Both the position numbers and the translations under genes were made by a program. The notes under the pieces were generated by a model that was not told the DNA's origin, did no database searches, and was given only the letters and a program-made list of their open reading frames with translations. Positions 40,711 through 53,180 of a stretch of 64,000 bases of DNA are shown here, piece after piece. Every line of letters starts with the position of its first letter. The first letter of the stretch is position 1. This stretch comes from Staphylotrichum longicolle. Lineage: Eukaryota > Ascomycota > Sordariomycetes > Sordariales > Chaetomiaceae. The stretch spans positions 9,796,001 to 9,860,000 of the forward strand of contig JAHCVI010000001.1 in assembly GCA_019096155.1 (NCBI GenBank), written 5' to 3'.

Positions 40711-43700
40711 CTACCGTTCCGGGATCGGCGTCTTGGCCAGCCTCCCGCCGGCGCTGACCCGCTTCTGCAGCCGGGCCTCGCGCTCGCGCTGGAGCTTGTC
40801 GTTCTGGCTCGCCAGCGTCGACAGGCCGGACCCGGCGCCAGCGCTGTCGTACGAGCCCGACGCCTCGATGGCCGCCTTGCGCCCCCGCTTCATCTCGAGG
40901 TAGGCCTGCGCCGCGAGGCTGAGCGGGACTGGCGGGAGAGAGGTGGGGATCTCGGCGCCGTTTTGGATGAGGAGTTCGGCCACGGGGAAGGGCACCACCC
41001 GGTCGACGGTCGGGGCGGTAGGGGCTTGCGCTTGGGGCGGGAGCGGGGAGGGTGGAGCTGGATCTGCTGCCGCGAGGGCCAGGTACACGGCGTGCGTGCC
41101 GCGGGACTTGTCGGCCACGTTGGGGTTTGCGCGGAGGGCCAGAGCATAGAGGATCTGCTGGATCTCGTTTCGCTTGATCCCGGCGAGGAGGGTGTCGTCT
41201 GGGTTGGCAAAGCGGGAGAGGGTCGCTGAGATGGGCTCCACATACGCGCGATCCACATACTTGGCGGTGATGAACTGTAACCGCTGCTCTCGGTTTGCCT
41301 GAGCCGTGAGCTTCATGGCGGGGTCCAGGCGGGCTTCGAACACCATGTTGGACACCCTATTCCCAACGAGGAGAAGGAGCTCAATGATATCGGGCGTAAA
41401 TGACGTCGTGTCGAGCGTGAGGGAGCGGATCTTGCTGACGTGCGTCCCCAGGGACCTGTGGATGCCGCTGCACTCGATGCAGACAATAATCGCGAGGTTG
41501 AGCGAAACCCACTCGACCTTGTTGCTCGACCCGCAGTCGGCACACCAACAGTTGCCCTGATCGTTTTCGCGCAGCATCTGAAGCAACTTGTCGGGCTTCT
41601 CTTCGAAACTGGTGCCGCGCGAAGTACTAGGGCGAGCGCCAACAGTTGTCCGTCGGAAGGGAATGGAGCTTGCAGAATGGGCGGCATGGCCGACCGACGA
41701 GCTCTTGCCCACCAACATTGAGCCTATGTCCACCCCATTGAAACCCAGATCCGCATGGGCTGTAGATGGCTTGTCCTTGAACGTCCGCCCTTCGACGGCG
41801 CTCTGCAGGGCGTTGTTGATAGCTGTGATCCAGTTATTCATATCCTCTTCAGATGTTGCTTGGTAAACACGCTTGTACTGGGGCGTGATGACTTCAAAGC
41901 AGAACCGGCGGTCCGCATTCCTGGCCTCCCGGACAGAAGCAAGACGCAAGTCGATGGGCTCCATGTGGAGATCCAGCTTCTGCTTCCAGTTGCTGTACTC
42001 CGACAGCTTGCCTTGGTCGAGGACAATCCAGAATCTTTGTTCATGCTGTTAGTGACCGAAGAAGCAGAGGGGAACACTGGGGGAACATACTTGTGCCAGC
42101 CTTGCTTGTTCAAGGCCCGTGGATCAACGTGGCCGCCGGGGCGGTTGAGTGCCCAGAGTAGGCCTTCCTTCCTGTTTGGCGCCTCCTTGTCGATATGTAC
42201 CGCTTGGTTGGGATCTCGCTCCTCCAGATCTCGGATGCCCTTGAACTTGTTGGTTTGCACGGGACTGCCGAGCCCGCCCTGCTGGCTGATGCTGCCAGGG
42301 GATCTGGATAAGTCGGCAACGCTGGGAGAGTTGCTCGAATTTATCGAACGGGTCGGTTTGAGCTGCGACCCAGTGCTATCCGCGCGGCCGATCTCGGTGT
42401 CCGAGTTGGACTGAGCCCCATTCGAATGGCTCATGGCAGGGCTGGGTCCTGGCGGCGGGGCGGGTGGTTCGGGCTCAGTGTACGGAAGGTTGCTCTTTTC
42501 CAGGAGCCTTCTCTTTTCTTCCCGCTCACGGCGTTGGTATTGGTACTCCTTGTCCGCCTCCTGGACCTCGGAGGAGAGGGCTTCGAGTTGCGGTAGGAGC
42601 TCGTCCACTTTCTTGGCGGTCTTCAAGAAACACCTGGCCTGGGCATCCGCGTATTTTGTGAGATGGGACAGGACCTCCTGCTCTTTGCGGCCGCCGGAAA
42701 GATCCTGCATGAACGACGAGTAGTCAAACCGCTTGAGCTCAAAGTTCTTGCGCTTCGTCTGGTATTTGGAGTCGCTCTGTTTCGCCTTGACCGAGTCGTG
42801 GCGCTGTCCCAAATACCGGCTGACGTAGGCATAGAATTCCTTGCTCTCCTCCTCAAAGTCCCGCTTCTTGGCCTCGGCCTGCTTGATGTCGAACTGGTAG
42901 AGCTTGTTCACTGGGTCAATGACAATTTTTTGCAGGTTGGCCGTATTCTGCCGCTCGTATGATAGAATCTCGCGAGCAATCTTGTCGAAATAGTGCTCGA
43001 TGGCGGGTTGCACGGCATTCGCATTGGTGGCCGAGACCTCCTTGAGAGCCTCCATGAACGAACGGAAGGCATCGTTGGCCTCTTGCTGCGCCTGGTGGAC
43101 GTATTCGGCCTTTTTGATCAACCTCTTCATCTGCATTCTCATGTTGCCCGTCTTCTGCTCAAGCGCCTTCATGGTTGCCCGGAAGACGGGCCCGTCGTCA
43201 GACATGGACATGTCCTCTGTCGGCCGTGGACAGGTGACGTCGACTTTGATGGGCTCCTTTACAGCTTGCGCTCCAGATGACAGGCCGTTGGTTGGGTCAG
43301 TGACAGGCTGATGGGGAGAGATGACCTCCTCGTGCTCGGGAATGGTGTTGATTTGCGACTCGAGCGATTGTGCCGACACGACCCGGACCTTTGGGGGAGC
43401 ACTCAGGAGAGGAGGAGTCGGCGAGTTGGGCTGACTGAGGTATGGGTTTGTGTCTAGCGTGTGTGAGCAGGATTCTGCGGATAGGAACGTATTGCAGAGA
43501 GGTACGTACTCGCGACATAGAACGAGAAGCTCGCCAGCGTTATCAACCGGTGGGCCCGCTGGTCGTACTCGACGAACTACACCCAGCATCAGCAACCATG
43601 GCAAGAGGGTCGGCGCAGGGGCCACGAACACTGCACGATGTCCTCCAACCACCGCCCCGATCCTCGGTGATCTTGGGCGGTTTCCAACGCCATGTCCAGT

Positions 43701-44493
43701 CGAAGGTCACCGAGGGACTGCCTTCGGTCGAGTAGCTGCCCACAAGAGCAACATTGGCATTCTTGTGGAGATTTGGGTCGGCGTGGAACTCGCGGGTCAC
43801 CAGATTCTCGACTTCTCGGGGTGTCGAAGCGAAGACAAAGGTAAGGCCGTTGATTTGTGTGTCTACCGGAGCACCCATCTCGACGGCGCCGGCCGTATTC
43901 TGGAGGACATTTTGTGACTTGCGGATGACGAAGGTAAAGGTGAAGACGAGGTCGTCGTCGTTGGCGAGTTTGAGCAGGAAGGCAGGGCCGCCACCGGGAC
44001 CGACTTGTTCAGCGTCCTGTGCCCAGGCCGTTAGGATCAACGCAACCCCGGCCGACTGCATGCAGGCAGGCTCCAGAAAGGCCCGGTTCACTCACCAGGA
44101 TAAACTCGAGGGGGGTGGTATCGACCGAGGTTCGCGATGCGGAGACTCTCGTGGCAGGGAATGCGTTCGGAACGATGTTTAGGGAAGTGCGCCGTTTGGT
44201 GCTAGCTACGGCGACGGAAGAGATGGATACTGCCAGCGAGAGAAGCGAGAGTCAGCATCTCGGTGGTCGGCCGCAACGCGCATTCCACGTTGATTCACCA
44301 GCTGCGCACTGCGCACCGCGCAGAGCATCCATTGCACAGAGCGGGCGAAGCATTTCTGCCGAGTCGCACGGCGGGGAACCTGTCGAGGGCACCTGTCCAG
44401 GGCACCTGTCCAGCGCGGGGACGACTTACATCGATTCTGATCTCTAAGATAGAGAGGGGCGCCCTCGTCGGGAACGCTGCTGACGTTGCCCAT
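40711..44493 (-). CDS. BAR-PH-ArfGAP protein (ACAP/centaurin, Csx2-like)
   Basis: GTPase-activating protein for Arf, acting at curved membranes in vesicle traffic. 1,112 residues from exons 44493-44430, 44229-44096, 44016-43630, 43576-43510, 43453-42091 and 42034-40711, all in phase. The N-terminal ~230 residues (MGNVSSVPDEGAPLYL and a beta-rich region) are not a domain I can name. A BAR-type coiled coil follows (MKALEQKTGNMRMQMKRLI, IEHYFDKIAREILSYERQ, KRKNFELKRFDYSSFMQDL). Next are a PH domain (NKQGWHKFWIVLDQGKLSEY to MNNWITAINNAL) and the ArfGAP zinc finger CADC-x16-CIEC with the catalytic Arg in SGIHRSLGTHVS. Ankyrin-like helices may follow (GTHAVYLALAAADP). Exon 3 uses a weak GTTCGT donor. 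Zinc ligands and the Arg finger are intact, so activity is expected. Confidence 0.93.
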
Positions 44494-46282
44494 CTCGGCG
44501 ACGGGGGTTGCTGAGTGCGGGCACCGAACTGTGTCGGCGGAGTGGTTGACGAGGCCAGGACGGTTCGAGTGGCAGCAGTCGAGTGGCAGTCGGCGGCAGT
44601 CGAAATCCAACAAACGACGGGAGCCCAGAAAGCCTCCAGGTTGGCGGTTCGTAGCGGCGCAGCGGGGTTGCCTGCTCGATTTGGACGGGGGTCGGCAGGG
44701 GCACTTGAACACGCAACACGACCTTCTGAAACCCTGCAGCCCACCCCCCAGGTGCGCCCTGTAACGGTCGCTTGGTTAAAACCCCTGTATTTCAAGGACC
44801 CACCTGGCGGTTTCCATCCAGGCTGCCAGTAAGGTACCGACTGTACCTCCCTATGTGACAAGGGTTGGGGTTCACAAGCCCAAGTCATGCTGCCTTCCCT
44901 CCACCAGTCACGAAGGGATCATTTCATGCCAGGGAGCTCCCAGACCATGGGAAGCAATGTTATTTTACAGACAGCACGTGTTCCAGGGACAGCGTACGTA
45001 TGAGACATCCACCAGCCACACACATGATCGAATCCTGACAGATGGGTGAGGGTTGAATTGGCCCGTGCCACTGAATATTACCAGCTCACGCTAAGGTTGA
45101 TCTTGTGTCAGAAAAGCACTGCCGTATGACGTACTTTGCTCAGCGATCAGGCAGATCAGCGGTCACGGCACTGGAGAGGTGATCTGAATTTTTGGGTCAA
45201 TATCTCCAGAATTCTCTGTGTAAGGAGGCCGGCCATGAAAAAAGTATACGGCATCCTGAAGGTTAAAACAACAAAGAGAACATGGCCCCAACAACCCAAC
45301 AACCCGTGAACCCACAAAGGCACAAACCCGTTGGTGCTCCTCCTGTTTGCAAAGCGGGGCAGCGGTTCGTATTTCGTTGCAACCTAGGGCAGAGATGGGA
45401 TGACAGGTCTCCACGTGAGTCCCTGTCCGGCTCTCCAACTGGCATTTTAGAATTCTATTTTCAGAACCGCCTCTGTCTTTGACAAACAGCTGCTGTTGGA
45501 AACATGGAATTCACTGCCAGTTTCGGTAAATGCCGAGGTACCTGGTATGTGTAATCTGTAGTGTACATGGGCGCATTCAACCTTCTCTGGACCCTGAAAT
45601 TGTTGCAGTCCAGTTCTGGAAGAAAGCGAACCTCTTTCCATCCCTGAACTAGGTTGGTGGCCGGTTGGAACAACGTTGCACCTCATCTCATACTTGTGGA
45701 GTATCCCCTGCACGACTCTAGTGCACTTGGTAATAGGTAATCTGAAAACTCGCCGGCCACCAGGTACCGTATTCATGACAACCTTGCGAGTATAGTGTTG
45801 GGAGACATGGAATTTCTATACAGTTGTACCGTATTCCGTAAAGTTGATTACCACGGACCCCCCTGCATTTACGAACCCTGGCGCCGACAGACCCCTCCAT
45901 TTTTGGAAGCCCCCAGTCTGTCCACCACTCAGCACCCAGGGCAGCAGCACAGCGGCCCGGGAGTTGAGCAGGGCGCACCGAGTATGACGTTTCTGGTCCA
46001 ACACTCCCATCACCCGACCACGACGACGTGAATCTCCTCACTCGGTCTCAATCTTTTCGCCGCTGCCCATACTAGCATCGCAACTGGACACCCACTCGAG
46101 TTTTGGCTTTTGGTCGCTCTGCCTCCAGTTTGGCGCCGCTGTGCCGATTTCCCAGCTCACCCCTCCTGTTGGTGTCGCCATGACGACGGGCGCTTGACGC
46201 TGGCCGACAACCCGCCCAAACCCCGAGTTCGCTCCAATCCAACCCACCAACACACACGACGAGTACGCCCCATGACCTCGAC
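44494..46282. other. Divergent promoter region, ArfGAP / Munc13-like gene
   Basis: About 1.8 kb between head-to-head starts. No gene, RNA or repeat is supported. Open frames overlap on both strands and lack coding bias. Confidence 0.5.
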
Positions 46283-49200
46283 ATGTCGACCGCCTCGCGA
46301 TCTGCCTACCACCCCAGCCGCCGGGTCGGCAGTGTGCAGAGCGTCCAGGACGACGGCCAGCGCCTGAGCCGCACCGCTTCGTCCAAAGCACGCGCCCCTC
46401 CCGTCAGCTACGACGATGCCTACTCGTTCGCCCTCCGCATCGCCTTCCTCCGCTACCTCCTCCAGCCCCGGAAAAAGAGAAAGGAATATGTCAGCGCTCC
46501 GAAGGCGCCCCCGCGCGCCCACACCTCGAGCATCTCGGAGCTGGTCAAGGAGCTCGTCCCGACCGGCGGCTCGGCGTCGGCGAAGCTGCCCTCTGGCTTC
46601 CGCCACTCCCTCGAGAAGCGCATGTCGGGTGTCCTCCAAGGGATTGAAAAGATGCCTGGGTACAGCGATGCCGCCGTGAAACGGACTTTTGCCGAGGCCT
46701 ACACCGCGTTCACCGCCAGGGACTTCCAGAAATCCATCGACAAGGACCGCAAGGTTGAGCCCCTGGTCCTGATATTCTACTCGTCCGCTGCCAAGGCCCA
46801 GGGACGCGGTAAGCCCGCCGAAGACCACTCGTGGAAGCTGCTTGTCGACCGCCACCTGGCCATGTTCATTAGACTGCTCAGCAGCATCCTCAGGGAGAAG
46901 GGAGATGTCGAACTCGTCGGCCGTCTCAACACCCTGGAAAAGAAGCTCATGAGCAACGACCAGAACCTGTACCTTGACACCGGGCAGCAAGACCACTCCT
47001 ATGTCGAGGTGGAGATACCGCTGAGCTACGAGGTCAAGGATATGCACATGGTCCAGCTCGTCGCCAAGATCTTTGGCGTCACCAACTCCCAAGTCCAGGC
47101 CGACATTGACCGAAACGCGTCTGTCTGGACCGAGGAAATGGCACTCAAGGACTACAAGGCATATCAGTTTAGGCTTTCAGCTGGCATGGCTGGCACCATG
47201 CGGAAGCAGGACTTTGATGTCGATGAAGCGTACGAGGAGTGGAGGAAGGGAGAAGGCCCTCATCTGGCCAAGATATTTGCCGAGATCTTGAGTGTCCGCC
47301 CGGATCTCAAGGGGGGATCTGGCGGGGGAAACGACAAGCCGCTGCCTGTCCGACCTCACTCCATGTACGAAGATCAAGCCTATGCGGATCTGAGCAGAAT
47401 GCTCTCCAACCCAGAGTCGCCCGCCCCTAGTCTCGACCCGTCCTTCAGCTTTGGTTCGCTCTCTCTTGAAGACACAAGCAGCATCCGGAGCGTTGACGAA
47501 CCATCCTATACCTTTATTCCCCCAGACCCACGCTCCGTCTACAAGGTTATCCTCCAGTATGTTGTATCCTACGACCAGCTGCACTCAGACACATCTGCCT
47601 CGCCCCTGTCTGAGGAGACGACCGAATTCCTGATAGAACTCGCTGTGCGCTGGCGCATACCGCATTCTCCCGATACGTGGCCTTTGTCGAGGTCACGATC
47701 CGCAAGTTCCTCGACCAAGAAGTTACCCCCGGAGCAGCTTTACGATTGCCTGGACCTCGTGAAGCAACCGTTGGAGGAACCCAAGAAGCCGGTGCTCATT
47801 CAGCTGTATACGTCCAGTCTGAGCGAGATTGACCCCAGCAGATGGACCATCGTGGATTTTTGCCGGTTACCAGCAGTCATTGCGGGACCTCCATGACGCT
47901 CTCTTGCGCGATGTCTTCAGTTTGTTGGTGCGCTGTTACGAGCCGAAGCCGCCCACCGTCGGCGTCGTCATGGCGTTGCTCAACAACCATGTTTTCCAGA
48001 TCCGCCTTCTCGCAGAGGCCCGAGGACGCAGCCGACTTCTCGCAGCAGCTGGATAATGGGTTTGCGCCAGCAGGCTGCCCAAGTGTACAGAGACTTTTTA
48101 GACACGCACATCCCGCGTAGTCAACGAGACTGGGACTTTGGCCATGTCGTCAATCTCGGCAAGGCTGTCGTTGAGCTCGCCGAGAAGATCAGGAAACGCT
48201 ACCGCAAGAATCCCGAGATTTTGGGCGCCAGCCCGTTCAAGGCGCTGGTCGAGACCACACTTCCGAGCTTTGAAGAGGATGGCCACGAAATCATCAAACG
48301 CGTCCTCATCAACGCCCAAGAGAGCGACAACGAGATTGAACTCCAGGACGGGTTTGACTTGTACAGGGAGCTCGTCGAGATCAAAAAGATGCATGCCGAG
48401 GCGATCCCAGACAAGCCGTTTGCCTTCCACATCGAGGGCCTTCTAGAGTCTTTTGTCTGGAAGTGGATCAAGAATGTCGACGACCGGATGCCGTCCTTCG
48501 TCGAGGAGGCGATCAAGCAGGATGCGTTCAAGGTCCGGACCCGCCATGCAGGGGACATACCGACCGACGACGAACGGCACAGCGTCTCCATCATAGACAT
48601 TTTCACCCTCTTCAGCCAGACAGTCGACCAGCTCCTGCAGCTCGAGTGGAACGACGAGGTTCACATGGCACGGTTCATGACGGCGCTCGCCAAGGCGTTC
48701 GCGGCAGGCATCGGTCGGTACTGCGAGATTGTGGAGCAGCAATTCGCGAGGGAGATGGATCGGCAGAGCGCCCAGGAGGCGGCTGCCGCTTCCAAGACGG
48801 CGCAAGAAAAGTTCCTGCAGTACGCCAAGGACGCCTGGAACACGAAGGAGAAGATCGAGCCTTTCCAGTTCTACCCCCAGGTCAGTGGTTGTCGAATATG
48901 AATATTCAGCTGTGGTTCGTTTGCTGACAACCGTCCAGTCCTTCGTCAAGTTCAATAACATTGAGTGGGCGATGCAGATGTTGGACTCGCTGGAGAAGCG
49001 CATGAATGTGGACACCTACGCTGAGATCCTCAAGAAGGTCGACGGGCCGAAGCAGTCGGCAAGGCGGCCAGCACACTACGTGTTTACCGTCAAGATTGTG
49101 GAGGGCGAGGAGCTCAAGGCCTGCGACCCGACTGGGACAAGTGATCCATACGTCGTCCTGTGCGACGAGTACCAGAAGCGCCTCCACAGGACGAGAGTCA

Positions 49201-50540
49201 TTCCGCGGAGCCTCAACCCGCGGTGGGACGAGTCGGTCGACATCACCGTGTCTGGGCCGCTCAACCTCATCGCGACGATCTGGGACCACGATATGATCGG
49301 GGACCACGACTTCGTCGGGCGGACGTCGCTGAAGCTGGACCCGGTGCACTTTAGCGACTACCTGCCAAGAGAGTTTTGGCTGGACTTGGACACGCAGGGG
49401 AGGATCCTGATTCGTGTCAGCATGGAGGGCGAGCGGGATGACATCCAGTTCCATTTCGGCAAGGCATTCCGGCATCTGAAGAGGACAGAGCGGGACATGG
49501 TGCGCAAGGTGACGAGCAAGGTATGTTTTCGAGTCTCGTACGCAACAGAAGCGTGCAGCTAACAGGACACCTAGCTTTCGATGCACATCAAACACTCGCT
49601 GTCCCACATGGCGCTGCGTAACCTCCTCAGCAAGGGCATCACGGCCTCGATGGCCAGCCTCTGGAAGAAGCGGCAATCACACGCACCGGCCATCACACCA
49701 GCAGAAGTCGAGAACGCGCTCCAGCCGCTCTTCACTTACTTTGATGAAAACTTTGCGATCATGAAGCAAACCCTCACGGACGCCACCATGATGGCGGTCA
49801 TGACGCGTCTCTGGAAGGAAGTGTTGCTCGCCATCGAGAACCTCCTCGTCCCGCCGCTGTCGGACAAGCCGTCGACGCAGAAGCCCCTCACGCAAGCCGA
49901 GATGGACGTCGTCTACCGCTGGCTCGAGCTCCTCTTCGCCTTCTTCAACGCCAAGGACGAGTCGGGCGAAGTCCTCGGCGTGCCCGCCGACGTCCTCAAG
50001 TCGCCTAAGTGGCACGAGCTGGCGTCGCTCAACTTCTTCTACACCGACACGACCGAGAACCTGATCCGCACCTCGGAGCGCATGGCGGCAGCCAACGCGG
50101 AGCGGGCCAAGCAGCAGGCGCAGCTGGCCCAGCAGCAGCTCAACACGGCGCACCACCGCCTCTCGGCCCACGGCTCCGCCTTTTCCTCCTCTGGCCCATC
50201 TGCGTCCCTCGCGCCCCCGGCCGTGCCGTTCGGCAGCCTGGGCACGATCCGGCGCGGCAAGAGCATCATGATGAGCCGCAACCTGGGCACGATGCGGCGG
50301 GCCAAGGAGGAGAAGCGGAAGGAGATGCAGGCGGACCCGAGCGACGACATGATCCTCCGGATCCTGCGGATGCGGCCCGAGGCGGCGGGCTACCTCAAGG
50401 ACCGGCAGCGGCAGAAGGAGCGCATGGCGGCGGCGCAGGCGGCGGCGTCGATTGTGCGGCAGAGCGTGCACCAGCAGCAGATGGGGCCGGCGTTTGGCGG
50501 GGCGTTGTACGGGAGGGGGGTGAATTTGCCGAGGCGGTGA
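46283..50540 (+). CDS. Munc13-like MUN-C2 protein, with frame breaks
   Basis: Fungal relative of Unc13/Munc13, proteins that prime SNARE-dependent exocytosis. About 1,380 residues from exons 46283-48880, 48939-49520 and 49575-50540 (GT-AG, in phase). The N-terminal half and MUN region are helical (SYDDAYSFALRIAFLRYLL, KVILQYVVSYDQLH, LLEFVWKWIK-like LLESFVWKWIKNVDDRMP). The C2 domain (HYVFTVKIVEGEELKACDPT, GTSDPYVVLCDEYQ, WDESVDITVSG, DHDFVGRTSLKL) has Asp residues suitable for Ca2+ or lipid binding. An MHD2-like helical segment and a Gln/Ala-rich coiled tail follow. Between 47857 and 48063 the homologous frame changes three times (five-T run at 47857-47861, near 48000, and TTT at 48061-48063) and then returns to the original frame. 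Without allowing for this the product would end near 47896. Confidence 0.88.
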
Positions 50541-51322
50541 TAAGTCCTTTTCCTTTTTCTTTTTCTCTTATTCTCTGTGGTGGATCGTGGTTGTGATGGG
50601 GTATTTATGGGGGAGGGGATGGGGGGGGGGGGATTTTACTGATGATGATTTTCTCCTTTTCACGTCTATGAGTTGGTGCTTGTCTTCATGCTTGGATGCT
50701 TGGTTATGTGATGGAGGTGAGGGCGTTGGGGGTCCATGCGAGTAATACCCAGCAGTACCAGGAGCAAATCAAGGCAAAGGGCGGGGGTTGGTTTAATAGC
50801 AGTGAAGTCCGTTAAATTACATCTCGTCCAGGTTGTTATCGGAGCGAAATACGGTTGACAGGTGATGCCAAGCCGGCTGCCGAGTTGTCGGATGGAATCA
50901 ACCGGAAACCTAACCCAAGCAACGGATGTGGATGTTGAGACGGGCAAGCCACAGTGAGGCTGGAGCGACAAGAGCGAAATTTAACATTAACTGCGAGATG
51001 GCATCAATCTCCGACAGAAACCCACCGTGCTCCAAATAAATAAAAGTACGGAGCATAAACGGGAACGGGTGACAAGCAGGCATTACCGCAATCCTTAAAC
51101 TGACGGCGCCATTGACCAGCCCGGAAGGAGCCGTTGTCTAGCCGAGACAGGTCCCGAGCCCGGCGATTCGGAAGTTTCCAGACGCGATTGCGGGAGCGGC
51201 GAACCTGGGAAGGTTGAACAGAGCCGCGGCCAAAGGGGAGACACGCCGGCGCTATCACCAGACAAAAAGGCGATCCACACCCTGCAATCGCGCAAGCAGC
51301 CCAGCCCATCCAATCCATCTGC
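50541..51322. other. Intergenic with G12 run
   Basis: 3' flank of the Munc13-like gene and promoter of the pyrophosphatase gene. It contains a run of 12 G residues at 50621-50632. No gene seen. Confidence 0.5.
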
Positions 51323-52871
51323 ATGCTGTCCCTCCGAGCGCTGCGGTCGAGGCAGCCATTGCCCGCGGGACTCGGCAGACTCTTCACACCGCAACAACGA
51401 CCACCGCTTCAGCTCGGGGAGCAGCAACGGCAACAGCTCCAGCAGCAACAGCCGCTGCAGCTCTTTGCAGCCCAAACCATGGCGCCGCAGCAATCGACCC
51501 GCCCCGGCCAATCACAGCGCCGCTGGCTGGCGTCACACACGGGGCCCACATCTCTTTCCTCTGGAGCCCCTCCCCCGCCTTGCGCAGAAGAAGCCCTCTC
51601 CGCCTCCGGTGCGGATTCTGCTGCTGCTGCGATTTCGCTTCCTGCCGCCGCTGCCACAAATCCCTCGACCGCTCAATTGCGCTCGTCGTCCATCTCGCGA
51701 ACCGCCCAGATCGCCCAGCACCTCCAGCACACCCGGAGCTACACCACAGCCACAGCCACAGCTACAGCCAGCACCATGGCCTCCCCGTACACCGTCCGCA
51801 AGGTCGGCGCTCCCTACACGCTCGACCACCGCGTCTACATCGAGAAGGATGGCGTCCCCATCTCGCCCTTCCACGACATCCCCCTGTACGCCAACCAGGA
51901 GCAGACCATCCTGAACATGGTCGTCGAGATCCCGCGCTGGACCAACGCCAAGCAGGAGGTGGGAGCTCCTCAGTTTTTGCTGCCGCCGCCGTGTGTGGCC
52001 TGACTCGTGTTCTCGAGAGCTAACCTGGGATGCTTGTGTTTGTCGGAAATCAGATCTCCAAGGATGAGCTCCTCAACCCCATCAAGCAGGACATCAAGAA
52101 GGGCAAGCTGCGCTTCGTCCGCAACTGCTTCCCGCACAAGGGCTACCTGTGGAACTACGGTGCCTTCCCCCAGGTGAGCATTTTACCAACAAAATACGAA
52201 GTGTCGAGGGGGAACACAGCTGACTTTGGCCCTGAACAGACCTGGGAGGACCCCAACACGATCCACCCCGAGACCAAGGCCAAGGGCGACAACGACCCGC
52301 TCGACGTGTGCGAGATCGGTGAGCTCGTCGGCTACACGGGCCAGGTCAAGCAGGTCAAGGTGCTCGGCGTCATGGCGCTGCTGGACGAGGAGGAGACGGA
52401 CTGGAAGGTCATCGTCATTGACGTCAACGACCCGCTCGCCCCCAAGCTCAACGACGTCGAGGACGTCGAGCGCCACCTGCCGGGCCTGCTGCGCGCCACC
52501 AACGAGTGGTTCCGCATCTACAAGATCCCCGACGGCAAGCCCGAGAACCAGTTCGCCTTCACCGGCGAGTGCAAGAACAAGGCCTACGCCATGGACGTCG
52601 TCCGCGAGTGCAGCGAGGCCTGGGAGAAGCTCATCACGGGCAAGACCGCCCCCGGCAGCATTGCCACGTACGTCCCCGTCCCCATCTTCTTTCTCTCTCA
52701 AAGACCCGAAAGACTAACAAGCCGCACAGCACCAACCTGACGGTCAGCCACTCGGCCAGCCGCGTCTCCCCCGACCAGCTGCCGCCCCTGCCCCAGAACC
52801 AGGACCTGCCCCCTGCCCCCATCGACGCCTCCATCGACAAGTGGTTCTTCATCAGCGGCGCTTCCGCTTAG
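51323..52871 (+). CDS. Inorganic pyrophosphatase, with optional mitochondrial leader
   Basis: Family I soluble pyrophosphatase, Mg2+-dependent hydrolysis of PPi to two phosphates. The canonical enzyme starts at ATG 51776 (MASPYTVRKVGAPYTLDHRV) and has 290 residues. Exons end at 51958 and continue 52054-52173, 52240-52667 and 52730-52871, all in phase. The signature DNDPLDV and the block FPHKGYLWNYGAFPQTWEDP are present, as is the C-terminal IDKWFFISGASA. The frame is open 151 codons further upstream to an ATG at 51323. That extension (MLSLRALRSRQPLPAGLGRL, then Gln-rich and Ser/Ala-rich) has Arg and no acidic residue in its first 30 residues, like a mitochondrial presequence. Alternative starts could therefore give mitochondrial and cytosolic forms. 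The enzyme identity is certain; the long form is inference. Confidence 0.95.
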
Positions 52872-53180
52872 ATAGCCCTGGCGCTAGAAGAGTCGGATGC
52901 CGCCCTTTGGGCACCTCCTAGGTAGATGGCTCAGGTTCTCCAAAAGTACAAACACGGTTTCAGTCCAAACAGCCAAACACTGCCCAGCTGTAATTTATGA
53001 CATGTGTTGTGTGGTGTAGTGTCTCTGCTTGAACCCTTGAAAGTGGTATATTCCGGCCATGAAAACTGAAATGAAAATATAAAACGCCTCCCAATGCTTT
53101 CTACAGATACAGACAGCCCAGATTGGTACAGAGTACAAAATGTACAGTTTTTCTTGTTGTTTCTTGTCGAGAAGCTGGGT
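52872..53180. other. Convergent 3' flanks
   Basis: About 310 nt between the pyrophosphatase and mL53 stops. Nothing but probable 3' UTRs. Confidence 0.5.

Noticed and set aside
44387..44413. Tandem 13-bp duplication (GGGCACCTGTCCA twice) in the first intron of the ArfGAP gene
   Set aside because: Two copies only; most likely a small slippage duplication with no evident function.
46157..47092. Minus-strand frame of 311 codons
   Set aside because: Antisense of the Munc13-like gene, whose spliced product is clearly homologous to a known family.
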